A stretch of 64,000 nucleotides of DNA from an uncultured Hyphomonadaceae bacterium (lineage in GTDB: Bacteria > Pseudomonadota > Alphaproteobacteria > Caulobacterales > Maricaulaceae), in NCBI GenBank assembly GCA_913058335.1, contig CAJXPX010000008.1, positions 92,036-156,035 on the forward strand, in the 5' to 3' direction. The notes under the pieces were generated by a model. That model worked only from the letters and a program-made list of their open reading frames with translations. It did no database searches and was not told the origin of the DNA. Positions 14,994 to 24,479 of the stretch are shown piece after piece. Position numbers and translations under genes: made by a program. The stretch's first letter is position 1; the number at the start of each line of letters is the position of its first letter.

Positions 14994-16418
14994 ATGAAAC
15001 ATCCAAAAAAAGTCCTCGCCTTTACGCTTTTATTAGGGGCGGTGCTTTTTGCGGCTTACCACACATATAAACCTTTACCGGACGGTCTTGCCTATTCCGG
15101 TCAGACGTTCCCGGCTCAGGACGTGACCTTTCTGGGAGACAATACGTGGATAGATTCAGCGGGAGTTCGGCAGCTTGATCAGGAGGTTTTTGATTCTGTC
15201 TTTGACCTCATAAGTGGGGCCCGAAACCTTGTTGTTTTGGACATGTTTTTATTCAATGACTTTCAAGGCCCCCAGCCGGAGACGCATCGGCTTTTATCTT
15301 CGGAGCTGACCTCCGCACTGATAAAGCAAAAGGCGGCCTATCCAGATATTCAGATTGTCGTCATTACCGATCCTCTCAATACAATTTACGGAGGATTGGA
15401 GTCGGAATATTTTGAAAGCATGCGGAAGGCTGGAATTGATGTCGTGGTGACGGGTCTCGCCTCATTGCGCGACAGTAATCCGGCCTATTCCTGGTATTGG
15501 CGACTTTTCGTTCAACCCTTTGGCAATAGTGAGCGAGGATTTCTTCCAAATCCGTTGGGGCAAAAAGGCCGTGTAAGCGCGCGTAGCTATCTTGAACTCG
15601 CAAACTTTAAAGCCAATCATAGAAAAACCATCCTTGCTGACACGCCGTCCGGTTATGCCGGTCTTGTGACCTCCGCCAACCCCCATGACGGCAGTAGCGC
15701 ACACCGAAACACGGCTATCCGGTTTACCGGGGGCGCCGCTATTGATTTGCTGAAAACTGAAAATGCGGTCTTGGCTTTATCGGGGCATTCCCAAATTGCT
15801 TTGCCCTCAGTAAAGATCGAAGACACGTCTGATATTTACGTTCAGATTGTCACCGAGCGTGCGATCAAAACCTCGGTCCTGAGCCACATTGAAGCCGCCG
15901 GGACGGGCGACAAATTGGACTTGATGATGTTTTATCTTTCAGAAAGCGACATTATTGACGCTCTCATTGCCGCCAAAGACCGGGGCGCAGCCATACGCAT
16001 ATTGTTGGACCCCAATAAAGATGCGTTCGGCCACGAAAAAGATGGCGTCCCTAACCGTCCTGTTGCTGATATTCTGGACAGTCAGGGCTTAAGGGTTCGT
16101 TGGGCGAATGTAAAAGGTGAACAATCTCACACCAAAATGCTGATGGTCACGAAAGGCACTGGAGAGTCGGTAATCATTGCAGGCTCGGCCAATTATACCC
16201 GTCGAAATCTGGACAACCTTAATTTAGAAACCAATGTGGTCGTGACCGGGCCTGTCAGGGCCGAGGTGTTTAGAGATGCGCAAACCTATTTTGATATTTC
16301 TTGGAATAATACCGATGGCCGCAACTATAGCCTGCCTTACAGCGCTTATGCCGATGATAGCCTCTTCTTGCGACTGAAGTCGGAGTTTATGGAAAGCAGC
16401 GGTATCAGCACGTTTTAA
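14994..16418 (+). CDS. Phospholipase D-like (HKD) protein, membrane-anchored
   Basis: The 474-residue protein starts with a likely membrane anchor (about residues 7-23) and contains two PLD/HKD half-motifs: HRK at 209-211 followed by LVTSANPHDG, and HTK at 379-381 followed by IIAGSANYTRRNLDNLN. The Ser/Asn-rich GSAN and TSAN strands are typical of the superfamily, which includes phospholipase D, cardiolipin synthase and the Nuc nuclease. It could act on phospholipids in the envelope; the substrate is not predictable. Its position between dnaA and dnaN is not a standard arrangement that I know of. The ATG at 14994 has a G-rich upstream region without a sharp ribosome site. Confidence 0.85.
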   Translation: MKHPKKVLAFTLLLGAVLFAAYHTYKPLPDGLAYSGQTFPAQDVTFLGDNTWIDSAGVRQLDQEVFDSVFDLISGARNLVVLDMFLFNDFQGPQPETHRLLSSELTSALIKQKAAYPDIQIVVITDPLNTIYGGLESEYFESMRKAGIDVVVTGLASLRDSNPAYSWYWRLFVQPFGNSERGFLPNPLGQKGRVSARSYLELANFKANHRKTILADTPSGYAGLVTSANPHDGSSAHRNTAIRFTGGAAIDLLKTENAVLALSGHSQIALPSVKIEDTSDIYVQIVTERAIKTSVLSHIEAAGTGDKLDLMMFYLSESDIIDALIAAKDRGAAIRILLDPNKDAFGHEKDGVPNRPVADILDSQGLRVRWANVKGEQSHTKMLMVTKGTGESVIIAGSANYTRRNLDNLNLETNVVVTGPVRAEVFRDAQTYFDISWNNTDGRNYSLPYSAYADDSLFLRLKSEFMESSGISTF

Positions 16419-16624
16419 AGCTCTGCTTTAGGAAAATATCAAGTGATTCACTTTGGCATGGACTGAAATAGCTTTCTCATGTGGCAAATTTCTCGCTCAC
16501 TCTCACGGCTTTCCCTCTTGCCTCTGACCCAAGCATGATTATGGTTAGCTTCCACGTTTTTGGGAGGGCTTAATCACCTTTCCCATATGACAATTTGAAT
16601 GCCAATAAGAATGGAACACCGCAG

Positions 16625-17728
16625 ATGAAACTGTCCATTGAACGCAGCGCCCTGATGAAGGCCCTCGGCCATGTCCAGAATGTTGTGGAGCGCCGTAACA
16701 CAATCCCCATTCTGTCCAATGTCCTGATGACCGCCGAAGGCGACAAAGTGAACATGGTCGCAACCGATCTTGATATCGAAATGTCAGAATCGACAGAGGC
16801 CGAGATCAGCCAACCCGGCCAAATCACAGCCCCCGCCCATACGCTTTATGATATTGTCCGCAAGCTGTCAGACGGAGCGCAAGTTGTTTTGCAGATCAAT
16901 AGTGACGACCGGCTGGATGTCGATGCCGGGCGCGCGCATTTCACATTGCCGCTCTTGCCGTCCGGAGATTTTCCAAAAATGACGGCAGAAGGATTTACCC
17001 ATGAATTCGTCTTGCCCGCCAAAGCCCTTTTGCGCTTAATTGACAAGACCAAATTTGCGATTTCGACTGAAGAGACCCGCTATTACCTCAACGGTATTTA
17101 CATGCACGCCAATGCGGGCAAGTTACGCTGCGTTGCGACCGATGGACATCGGCTGGCTCTGGCCGAAGCTGACCTTCCCTCGGGCGCAGACGGCCTTCCG
17201 GGTGTCATTATCCCCCGCAAAACAGTCGCAGAAATCCGCCGCCTGATTGACGGGTCTGATGCGGATGTCGCTGTGAGCGTCTCGGAAGCCAAAATTCGCT
17301 TCACAACCGGAAATGCTGTTCTGACCTCTAAATTGATCGACGGAACCTTCCCCGATTATGAACGGGTCATTCCAAAAAATAACCCGAAAGAACTGACTAT
17401 AGACAATAAAGTCTTTGCTGATGCCGTTGACCGCGTTTCCACCATCTCGGCGGAAAAATCCCGATCCATTAAAATGGGGCTTGCCGATGATAATCTCGCT
17501 CTGACAGTGAACAATCCGGAATCAGGTCACGCCCGTGAAGAGCTTCGGGTTGATTATAGCGAAGAAGCGCTTGAAATCGGCTTTAACGCGAAATACCTTC
17601 TGGATGTGACCACTCAGATCGAAGGACGTGACGCGACGTTTTTCCTCGACAGCCCCGCCAGCCCGGCGCTCGTCAAGGATAGCGAAGATCCGGACGCTCT
17701 TTTTGTACTGATGCCGCTTCGCGTTTAG
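16625..17728 (+). CDS. dnaN: DNA polymerase III beta subunit (sliding clamp)
   Basis: DnaN is the ring that tethers DNA polymerase III to the template. The start at 16625 gives the canonical N-terminus MKLSIERSALMKALGHVQ and 367 residues, close to the usual length; an upstream TTG at 16595 adds 10 unconserved residues. Conserved stretches include RRNTIPILSNVLM, ATDLDIEM, SGDFPKM, YYLNGIYMHA, LRCVATDGHRLA and the C-terminal FVLMPLRV that contributes to the partner-binding pocket. recF follows 32 bases later, the widespread dnaN-recF pair. Confidence 0.98.
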   Translation: MKLSIERSALMKALGHVQNVVERRNTIPILSNVLMTAEGDKVNMVATDLDIEMSESTEAEISQPGQITAPAHTLYDIVRKLSDGAQVVLQINSDDRLDVDAGRAHFTLPLLPSGDFPKMTAEGFTHEFVLPAKALLRLIDKTKFAISTEETRYYLNGIYMHANAGKLRCVATDGHRLALAEADLPSGADGLPGVIIPRKTVAEIRRLIDGSDADVAVSVSEAKIRFTTGNAVLTSKLIDGTFPDYERVIPKNNPKELTIDNKVFADAVDRVSTISAEKSRSIKMGLADDNLALTVNNPESGHAREELRVDYSEEALEIGFNAKYLLDVTTQIEGRDATFFLDSPASPALVKDSEDPDALFVLMPLRV

Positions 17729-17760
17729 GATTTGAGGGCTATTTATCTTATAGGTGACGT

Positions 17761-18864
17761 GTGAGCTACATCGCGTCTCTACGCCTCTCTGATTTTCGAA
17801 ACTATGCCGCGCTGGATGTCGGTTTCGGGCCGGAGCCTATTGTGCTTTACGGCCCGAACGGATCCGGGAAAACCAACCTCCTCGAAGCCCTTTCTTTTTT
17901 GTCGCCCGGGCGGGGAATGCGTCGCGCCAAAGTAACGGATATTGCCCGCCGGAATGACGGCAAGCAAGCTCCGGCCTGGGGCGTAAATGTCATCTTGGAA
18001 GATGACACCCGCATTAATATCGGTCAGGTGCCGGAATATCCCGGACGTCGCCTCGTCAAGATTGATGGCAGCAGCGCTACAGGCACTCAGCTGGCAGAGC
18101 TACTTAGTTTAATGTGGTTGACCCCGGCGCAAGACCGTCTTTTTACCGGCCCCGCCGGAGACAGGCGAAAGTTTCTGGACCGATTTGTGATGGCGCATGT
18201 TCCAGATCATGGCTTGACCAGTTCCCGCTATGAAAAGGCCCGCTCGGAGCGCAATCGACTTTTATCAGATCAGATTAACGACCCGCGTTGGTTTGAGGCG
18301 TTAGAAACCGATCTGGCTCATCACGGCGCTCGAATTGCTCAGGCCAGAGCTCTGACTTTAACAGCGCTACAAGATGAAATCGCGGGGCGCGACTCTGTTT
18401 TTCCCAAAGCCGGACTGGCACTCGACGGAGACTATGAAGCGGCGATTTTAGCGGGGCAAACTCTTGAAGAAGTGGAAGAGAATCTCCGTCAAGCCCTGAG
18501 GGATGGCCGAAGCCTTGCCAAACGGTCGGGACGCACTCTGATCGGCCCGCATAGATCCGATTTGAAAGTCACCCATATCGCCAAATCCATGCCGGCTGAA
18601 GACTGCTCTACCGGAGAGCAAAAAGCGCTCCTGATAGGATTGATGCTCGCGCAAGCCCGGTCTCGACAAGGCCGAAACCCTATTCTGCTTTTGGACGAGG
18701 TCGCCGCACATCTGGACGAAGGCCGCCGAGCTGCGTTGATAGAAGAGTTACTCGCCCTAGACACGCAGCTTTTTATGACCGGCACAGACCGACATTTGTT
18801 TGAGGCGTTTCAAGGGCGCGCCCAAATGTTCGAGGTTTGTCAGGGCAAAGTGAAACAAAATTAA
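17761..18864 (+). CDS. recF: DNA replication and repair protein RecF
   Basis: RecF is an SMC-like ATPase that helps load RecA at gaps with RecO and RecR. Seen are the N-terminal RLSDFRNYAALDV, Walker A GPNGSGKTNLLEA, the signature-type CSTGEQKALLIGLMLAQA and Walker B ILLLDEVAAHLDEGRR followed by MTGTD. The 367 residues match the family. The start is GTG at 17761, 32 bases after dnaN. gyrB, which often follows recF, is absent here; two hairpins and a convergent monooxygenase gene come next. Confidence 0.97.
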   Translation: MSYIASLRLSDFRNYAALDVGFGPEPIVLYGPNGSGKTNLLEALSFLSPGRGMRRAKVTDIARRNDGKQAPAWGVNVILEDDTRINIGQVPEYPGRRLVKIDGSSATGTQLAELLSLMWLTPAQDRLFTGPAGDRRKFLDRFVMAHVPDHGLTSSRYEKARSERNRLLSDQINDPRWFEALETDLAHHGARIAQARALTLTALQDEIAGRDSVFPKAGLALDGDYEAAILAGQTLEEVEENLRQALRDGRSLAKRSGRTLIGPHRSDLKVTHIAKSMPAEDCSTGEQKALLIGLMLAQARSRQGRNPILLLDEVAAHLDEGRRAALIEELLALDTQLFMTGTDRHLFEAFQGRAQMFEVCQGKVKQN

Positions 18865-18893
18865 GTCAGAATGCCCATTTAAAATAAAAAGCC

Positions 18894-18950
18894 CTGACAC
18901 GCGAAGCGTGACAGAGCGTGAACACCGAAACGGGGCGCTTGTTCGGTGTT
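18894..18950. terminator. Pair of hairpins between convergent recF and the UbiH-like gene
   Basis: CACGC-GAA-GCGTG (18898-18910, extendable to 18894-18914 with one mismatch) and AACACCGAA/TTCGGTGTT (18921-18929 with 18942-18950) sit in the gap between recF and the convergent gene. Neither has a long T-run, so if they end transcription they do so weakly. Confidence 0.45.
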
Positions 18951-18997
18951 ATCTAACTTAAGCACCACTCTGCAAAGAGATGCCTATTCGACTGTAT

Positions 18998-20224
18998 TTA
19001 TTTTTTCAGGAGGTCTGGAAGGTCGCCTAAATCCCCGGCCGCCTCGCGCATAATCAAGTCTTTTAAGACGGCAGAGTCGTTTACGGCGCTCATGCCCAGC
19101 CGTCTGGCGTGGCCAAGTGCTTTTGATAGCGGACGGCGCATAGGAGTCTTCGGAGCGCTGAAAATATAAGACAAACCATCCGTCGCGGTCGCTAGGGAGG
19201 TGACATCAGAACGGCGCCAAGCCGCATATTCCCCCAGAACAGCCCCGCCAATATCCCGTCCGGTCAAAAAAGCCCCACTCAAAACATCATATAACGTCGC
19301 CGCATCCCGAAGGCCTAAATTAAGCCCCTGCCCGGCAAGCGGATGAATGACATGCGCCGCATCCCCCACCAGAACCAGGCGGGGGCCAATATAGTCTTGC
19401 GCGAGTTGTAGATGTAGAGGGTAGCTTTGGCGCGGTGCCTCCAAAGAAAGCTCGCCAAGATGATCCCCTATTCGTAAGGCAAGCTCTGCGATAAAATCGC
19501 CTTCGGATATCGCCATAGCGGCTTTAATGGCCGCGCTTTTATCGCTCCAAACAATTTGACTGCGCTTTCCGGGAAGAGGCAGAACTGCCAGCGGGCCTCC
19601 GGGAAGAAACCTCTGCAAGGCCAGTCCGTCATGTGGCAAGCTATGGGAAATGGTTGTGACCAGCGCGCTTTGGCCATAATGACGGCCATCCATTGCAATT
19701 CCGGCGCGATTGCGAATAGCTGACGCGGGCCCGTCAGCGGCAATTAACAGACGAGCTGAAATTTCTTTGCGTCTTATCCAGGCAGAAACGCCCGCCGCCG
19801 TGTGAGAAATATCAGAAACATTTCCGGGTCCAATAATATCAATCTGATCTGTTGATTTAAGCGCGTCTCGCAAAACCGCATAAAGATGGCGGTTTTCAAT
19901 CATGTGAGCCGAGTCTGCGTCAGTGGCGTTCTCTCCGAAATGTAGTCGCCAGACCGGATCCTCGCCTATTCCGCCATCTGTAATCAGCATGTCCCGCATG
20001 GGCTGTAAGTAATCGGACAAAGCTAAGTCGAGACGGTTCAGAAACCGCAGGGAGGAGGCCGAGAGCGCGGAGGCGCGTCCGTCGCTCTTTCCGGTTTCAT
20101 CAGAAAGAATATCCCGTCCATCTGCCAGCGCAACTCTAAGGCCGTCAAGTTTCGCGCAGGTCAAAGCTGTGACCTGACCCACCAAGCCGCCGCCGACAAT
20201 TAAAATATCATACTCATTGTTCAC
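18998..20224 (-). CDS. UbiH/Coq6-family FAD-dependent monooxygenase
   Basis: The 408-residue flavoprotein has an N-terminal dinucleotide-binding strand (DILIVGGGLVGQVTALTCA), the DGRASALSASS segment of ubiquinone hydroxylases and the second FAD motif RLVLVGDAAHVIHPLAGQGLNLGLRD. These place it in the UbiH/UbiF/UbiI/Coq6 group, which hydroxylates the aromatic ring during ubiquinone synthesis. Which ring position is modified cannot be told from sequence alone, so no symbol is given. It is convergent with recF and divergent from xthA, 95 bases from its start codon. Confidence 0.9.
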   Translation of the reverse strand: MNNEYDILIVGGGLVGQVTALTCAKLDGLRVALADGRDILSDETGKSDGRASALSASSLRFLNRLDLALSDYLQPMRDMLITDGGIGEDPVWRLHFGENATDADSAHMIENRHLYAVLRDALKSTDQIDIIGPGNVSDISHTAAGVSAWIRRKEISARLLIAADGPASAIRNRAGIAMDGRHYGQSALVTTISHSLPHDGLALQRFLPGGPLAVLPLPGKRSQIVWSDKSAAIKAAMAISEGDFIAELALRIGDHLGELSLEAPRQSYPLHLQLAQDYIGPRLVLVGDAAHVIHPLAGQGLNLGLRDAATLYDVLSGAFLTGRDIGGAVLGEYAAWRRSDVTSLATATDGLSYIFSAPKTPMRRPLSKALGHARRLGMSAVNDSAVLKDLIMREAAGDLGDLPDLLKK

Positions 20225-20319
20225 AGAGTCTGATCTATCATGAAAATGATAAGGATACAGGGCTAAAAATGCGGCATTTAGGGTTACAATCCCACTGCGA
20301 ACCGCCTATCCCATGTCTT

Positions 20320-21159
20320 ATGAAAATCAAACTTGCCAGCTGGAATATTAACTCTGTCCGTCTGCGAATCGACCAAGTCATTCGTTTCTTAGAGGAACAA
20401 AACCCCGATATTCTCGGACTTCAGGAAATTAAATGTCAGGAAGAACAGTTTCCCTACGAAGCGTTTAAAGAGGCGGGGTATCCCTATATAGAAGTCTCCG
20501 GACAGAAGGGATATCACGGCACAGCGACCATTTCCCGCCTGCCTATGGAGCGTCTTCCGACGAGTTTTTGTCCTCTGGAACATGCCCGTCATGTTAGCAC
20601 ACGTGTGATTGCAAAAGGCAAAGACTGCGATCAGGATTTTGAATTTCATAATTTCTATATTCCGGCCGGAGGAGATGTCGCCGACCCCGAAATAAATGAG
20701 AAGTTTCAACACAAACTCGACTTTCTTGAAGTGATGCGCGTTTATTTTACAGAACGTTTCGCCAAGGGCGATAATCAGCAGGTCCTAGTCGGAGACTTCA
20801 ATATTGCGCCGCACGAAAACGATGTTTGGAGCCATAAACAACTTTTGAAAGTCGTAAGCCACACACCCCTGGAGGTCGATATATTGGCCACCCTTCAAGC
20901 CACCCATGATTTTACCGATACCGCGCGATTGTTTCGCGGCGATGACGAAAAACTCTATAGCTGGTGGTCTTACCGCGCGCGGGACGTGATGAAATCAAAC
21001 CGGGGCCGTCGTCTGGATCATATCTGGGTGAGTCCGGCGCTGAAATCTTGTGTCGAAGCTGCGGGCCGTGAGGGATACGAAATTCACACGCCTTGCCGAA
21101 TTTGGGAAAAACCTTCTGACCATGTTCCAATCACACAGATTATGGAGCTAACGGATTAG
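20320..21159 (+). CDS. xthA: Exodeoxyribonuclease III
   Basis: XthA is an AP endonuclease and 3'-5' exonuclease of base-excision repair. The start at 20320 gives the canonical MKIKLASWNINSVR; an earlier in-frame ATG at 20269 would add 17 unconserved residues. Catalytic motifs are LGLQEIKCQE (metal-binding Glu), NFYIPAGGD, VGDFNIAP, NRGRRLDHIWVS and the C-terminal SDHVPI with the catalytic His. The length of 279 is normal. The stop is 2 bases from the stop of the convergent YhhN gene. Confidence 0.96.
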   Translation: MKIKLASWNINSVRLRIDQVIRFLEEQNPDILGLQEIKCQEEQFPYEAFKEAGYPYIEVSGQKGYHGTATISRLPMERLPTSFCPLEHARHVSTRVIAKGKDCDQDFEFHNFYIPAGGDVADPEINEKFQHKLDFLEVMRVYFTERFAKGDNQQVLVGDFNIAPHENDVWSHKQLLKVVSHTPLEVDILATLQATHDFTDTARLFRGDDEKLYSWWSYRARDVMKSNRGRRLDHIWVSPALKSCVEAAGREGYEIHTPCRIWEKPSDHVPITQIMELTD

Positions 21160-21161
21160 AG

Positions 21162-21806
21162 CTAAAGAACGCTCAGCGCGAAAAGGGCCTGGGCTCCGAA
21201 GTAAAATGGCGTGATAATCCATGCGTTTTTCGGACTCGGCGAAACGAATCTATCCCGCGCGACAAATATATCCGAAATAGAAAATAATAGGGCCGCTGGC
21301 ACGATTAAGACATGCGCCCCTATCATATCCGTCTGAAATGATCGAATGAGCATCACCGAAATTATCAGGGTATAAATTCCGACAGGCCAAATCATATCTC
21401 GCGGGAGGCTGCGTTTTAGCTTCCAAAACGTAACCGCCCCAAGACCTATACCGAAAAGAATCGTCAGGCTGGTTTGCTGATAAGACAGATCGGGGCGAAG
21501 GATTTCATTTGCCGCGAAAATATAAAAAACATGCCCACAGGCAAAAGCCAGCATACCGAATCTGAAAAATGACGGTCGATTTCGGGAGAGCAGAAAAACA
21601 TCCCCGACGGCGCAGGCAATGAGACCGCCTAAAACAAAGCGGCCATATTGTGATTCAACAGCCCCAAAACAAACGGCCAAGACGAGGAATCCCGTCGCAG
21701 CACACACTTTGAAGATAATCTGCCCCCATCGACGTTCTTTTAACTCGGCAATGAGAAGGGCTATGACAAGCCCGCCATAAACCACCAAGAGCAAAAGACT
21801 ATCCAA
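21162..21806 (-). CDS. YhhN/TMEM86 family membrane protein
   Basis: The 214-residue protein has about eight hydrophobic segments and family landmarks: KVCAATGFLVLA, a GDVFLL strand (residues 68-73), FACGHVFYIFA and FSISDIFVARDRF. Animal TMEM86 members are lysoplasmalogenases, and bacterial YhhN proteins are assigned to that family mostly by homology, so the substrate here is uncertain. Its start overlaps the end of the upstream response-regulator gene by 8 bases, so the two are likely cotranscribed. Confidence 0.85.
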   Translation of the reverse strand: MDSLLLLVVYGGLVIALLIAELKERRWGQIIFKVCAATGFLVLAVCFGAVESQYGRFVLGGLIACAVGDVFLLSRNRPSFFRFGMLAFACGHVFYIFAANEILRPDLSYQQTSLTILFGIGLGAVTFWKLKRSLPRDMIWPVGIYTLIISVMLIRSFQTDMIGAHVLIVPAALLFSISDIFVARDRFVSPSPKNAWIITPFYFGAQALFALSVL

Positions 21807-22506
21807 GAGCGAGGCGGTAGCCCCCCGGCTCTGTCATAAGCAACGTCGCCACGCCTTTTTCCGGCTCAATTTTCTGGCGCAAACGATAGACATGGGTTTC
21901 CAATGTATGAGTAGTGACGCCGGAGTTATACCCCCAGACCTCTTCCAACAGCTCTTCCCGGGCGACAGGCTTTCCGCCCGCCCGATAGAGATATTTTAGA
22001 ATATTGGTTTCTTTTTCGGTCAGGCGAATATCGCGTACTGGACGCGCCCCTTCTTCTTGCGCAGGGGTAAGGCGTTTAAAGGCCGGCTTAAACGCATAAG
22101 GGCCAATTTGGAAAATCGCTTCTTCACTTTGCTCGAAACTGCGTAGGTGAGCCCGAAGCCGGGCCAACAGGACGGAAAAGCGAAACGGCTTGGTGACATA
22201 ATCATTTGCCCCGGAATTCAAGCCAAGTATTTCGTTCATTTCGCCGACATTTCCGGTCAACATCACAATCGGCGCGGCCACTCCGGCCTTCCGCATCAAT
22301 TCGCAGGCTTCAGTGCCCAGCATATCGGGAAGATCAATATCCAGAATGATCAGATCAAAGGTTTGGGCCTTGGCCGTTTTAATACCGTCTGTGGCCGTGC
22401 CGACATCAACGGTCTCAAATTCATCATAAACAGCAAATTGTTCTACCAACTCACCGCGCAAGGTTTCATCATCATCGACAAGAAGCAGTCTCTTTTTCAC
22501 AGCCAT
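21799..22506 (-). CDS. OmpR-family response regulator, CenR-like
   Basis: The receiver domain is complete: DDD at residues 11-13, phosphoacceptor Asp56 in LIILDIDLPD, and Lys106 in DYVTKPF. The C-terminal winged helix includes RLTEKETNILKYLYRA, EEVWGYNSGVTTHTLETHVY and GGYRL. The spacing and the GVTTHTLETH segment closely resemble Caulobacter CenR, an essential envelope regulator encoded near that organism's origin. The match is from memory, so the symbol is left blank. No sensor kinase is adjacent. Confidence 0.85.
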   Translation of the reverse strand: MAVKKRLLLVDDDETLRGELVEQFAVYDEFETVDVGTATDGIKTAKAQTFDLIILDIDLPDMLGTEACELMRKAGVAAPIVMLTGNVGEMNEILGLNSGANDYVTKPFRFSVLLARLRAHLRSFEQSEEAIFQIGPYAFKPAFKRLTPAQEEGARPVRDIRLTEKETNILKYLYRAGGKPVAREELLEEVWGYNSGVTTHTLETHVYRLRQKIEPEKGVATLLMTEPGGYRLALG

Positions 22507-22616
22507 AGTGGTGTCCTTTAGCGGAAATTCTCAAGTTTTGGCGTGTTTTATTGCCTTAACAGCCTTAAAGCTAATCGCAGTTCACACAAGAGGCATCACA
22601 AAAAAGAGAGGGCAAT

Positions 22617-23147
22617 ATGAGCGACTTAACTGAATTACGTATTCATTGTACCTCGAAAACCGCGTCTCTTGCAAAAATTGTCGTCCCCTGTCGTATCGGT
22701 CAAAGCGGGTTTATAGATGGCCCGGAGGGCACTGAAGGAGACGCAAAAACACCGCTTGGTCATTATCATTTACGGTGGGGGTTTTATCGGGCCGACAGGC
22801 TTCCGCCGCCGCCGCTCAACTCAGTCAGCCCACTTACTTGGCGGAAAATAGCAAAAACCGATGGCTGGAGCGATGACGATAACGATCCGGCCTATAACCG
22901 GTTTATACGCCTGCCCACATCGGCAAGTCATGAAACCCTTTGGCGCGAAGATGGCGCATATGACATCCTTCTCGTCATAAGCCATAATGACAGCCCCCCA
23001 GTGCCTGGCTTGGGCAGCGCTGTGTTTCTCCATGTCGCGCAACCCGATGACAGAAGCACTTTGGGCTGCGTGGCATTTGCGCCGGAAGATATGGCGCTCT
23101 TACTGCCGCGTCTCTATCAGGATATGCCCGTCAGAATTTACGAATAG
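22617..23147 (+). CDS. L,D-transpeptidase (YkuD) catalytic-fold protein
   Basis: The 176-residue protein consists of a YkuD domain only. Key points are TPLG at 45-48, the catalytic-type His139 in FLHVA and Cys151 in STLGCVAF, 12 residues apart. Classical enzymes have HGC; here Leu replaces His in the LGC triplet, which is also seen in a short proteobacterial subfamily. No signal peptide or membrane segment is evident, so it is unclear how it would reach the peptidoglycan. Its stop overlaps the convergent yggS stop by 10 bases. Confidence 0.75.
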   Translation: MSDLTELRIHCTSKTASLAKIVVPCRIGQSGFIDGPEGTEGDAKTPLGHYHLRWGFYRADRLPPPPLNSVSPLTWRKIAKTDGWSDDDNDPAYNRFIRLPTSASHETLWREDGAYDILLVISHNDSPPVPGLGSAVFLHVAQPDDRSTLGCVAFAPEDMALLLPRLYQDMPVRIYE

Positions 23148-23842
23148 TCCCGCTCTCCGAAAAGAGCCGACCCGACCCGGACAGAGGTTGCGCCCATTTC
23201 AATGGCTGTTTCAAAATCGGCGCTCATTCCCATGGAGAGCTTCTCCACACCAACTTCTGCCGCCAATTTTTTCAAGAGCCAAAAGTGAGGAGAGGGGGCT
23301 TCGTTCTGAGGAGGGATACACATCAACCCTTCGGGCACCAGCTTATACTCTTCTCGCATTTTTTTAATAAAGTCAGGAAGATCTTTCGGGGAGAGTCCGG
23401 ATTTTTGAGGCTCTTCACCTGTATTCACCTGCACAAAAAGTCTTGGAAAGTTTTCAGCCGTTTCTTTTGCTTTGGCCAAAGTTTTGAGGAGTTTTTCCCG
23501 ATCAACCGTTTCGATTACATCAAACAACGCGACGGCATCGTCTGTTTTATTGCTCTGTAACGGCCCAACAAGACGTAATTCGAGGCCGTTTCGTTGAGAG
23601 GCAAACGTGTCTGTCCAGCGCGTTTGGGCTTCCTGCACCCGGTTTTCGCCGAACACAATTTGCCCGGTTTCGAGCATAGCTGCGACCCGCGAGTCTGGCT
23701 GAACTTTACTGATTGCGACGAGGTAAATTTCATCCGGCGAACGCTCCGCCCGTTTGGCCGCCTCGGCCATTCGGCTTAAAATTTCTTCCCGCTTGGACTT
23801 AATTTTTGATGTGGTAGTATCGGGTGTGGTCGTATCTGGCAT
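23138..23842 (-). CDS. yggS: YggS/PipY family pyridoxal-phosphate homeostasis protein
   Basis: YggS-type proteins bind PLP and maintain vitamin B6 and amino-acid balance without a known catalytic activity. The protein shows YLVAISKVQPDS with the PLP Lys near residue 46, FGENRVQEA, LELRLVGPLQSNK, VQVNTGEEPQKSGL, GLMCIPP and LSMGMSADFETAI with VRVGSALFG at the end. The 234 residues include a short Thr/Asp-rich N-terminal extension. A strong AAGGAGAT ribosome site precedes the ATG at 23842, and the ATG of the divergent TenI-like gene overlaps it in the same four bases. Confidence 0.95.
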   Translation of the reverse strand: MPDTTTPDTTTSKIKSKREEILSRMAEAAKRAERSPDEIYLVAISKVQPDSRVAAMLETGQIVFGENRVQEAQTRWTDTFASQRNGLELRLVGPLQSNKTDDAVALFDVIETVDREKLLKTLAKAKETAENFPRLFVQVNTGEEPQKSGLSPKDLPDFIKKMREEYKLVPEGLMCIPPQNEAPSPHFWLLKKLAAEVGVEKLSMGMSADFETAIEMGATSVRVGSALFGERDYS

Positions 23843-24479
23843 GACATCTCCTTACGAAACCTGGCCGGGTTTGCAAAGCCATCCTCTGGGTCGGCACGCG
23901 CTAAAACTTCGCGAGATGTGTGACAGGCCTTGCCGTCTTTCGCCGCTTATCGCCATGAGCGACCCTGTCAGAACACCTAATATTATAAGGTGGGCCAAAT
24001 CGCTCCCGAAACATTGCGCTGTGATTTACCGCTTTGATAATTTTGATAAGAAATTAGCCCGCGAGCTGCGCAAGATAACACTCGAAAACTCTCAGCAATT
24101 TCTTATCCGCTCTAAGGCGGAACCTGATTTCGCAGATGGCCAACATTTTAAACGCGAGACGGACCTTATCTTGATTTCAAAAACAAGACAGTCAAACCCC
24201 AGCGCTCTTCTAACTTTGGCAGCTGTCAAAGAAGGGTGTTACGGCGCGTCCCTTCCAGAGATTGACGGCCTTTTAATCTCGGCCATTTTTCCGAGTGAAA
24301 GCCCCAGCGCCGGAACACCGATAGGGGTTGAGACGTTGAAAAAGCGAACCAAAGATATGAACGCCCCTGTGTTTGCCTTGGGCGGCATAAATATTAAGAC
24401 AGCCCCTAAATTACGGGGCACGAACATTGCCGGAATTGCAGCCGTTGGAGCCCTAAAGGAAGAAGAATATGGCCGATAA
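23841..24479 (+). CDS. Thiamine phosphate synthase/TenI-family protein
   Basis: A ThiE/TenI-like TIM barrel of about 212 residues: LSPLIAMSDPVRTP, CAVIYRFDNF, LISAIFPSESPSAGTPIG (compare the phosphate-binding and FPT-type loop) and FALGGINIKTAPKL with GIAAVGAL. True ThiE enzymes conserve more of the pyrophosphate-binding residues, so this may be a TenI-like protein with another role. The ATG at 23841 fits family length but shares CATG with the yggS start and has no ribosome site; ATG at 23916 is the alternative. The last 11 bases overlap the GNAT gene. Confidence 0.7.
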   Translation: MTSPYETWPGLQSHPLGRHALKLREMCDRPCRLSPLIAMSDPVRTPNIIRWAKSLPKHCAVIYRFDNFDKKLARELRKITLENSQQFLIRSKAEPDFADGQHFKRETDLILISKTRQSNPSALLTLAAVKEGCYGASLPEIDGLLISAIFPSESPSAGTPIGVETLKKRTKDMNAPVFALGGINIKTAPKLRGTNIAGIAAVGALKEEEYGR

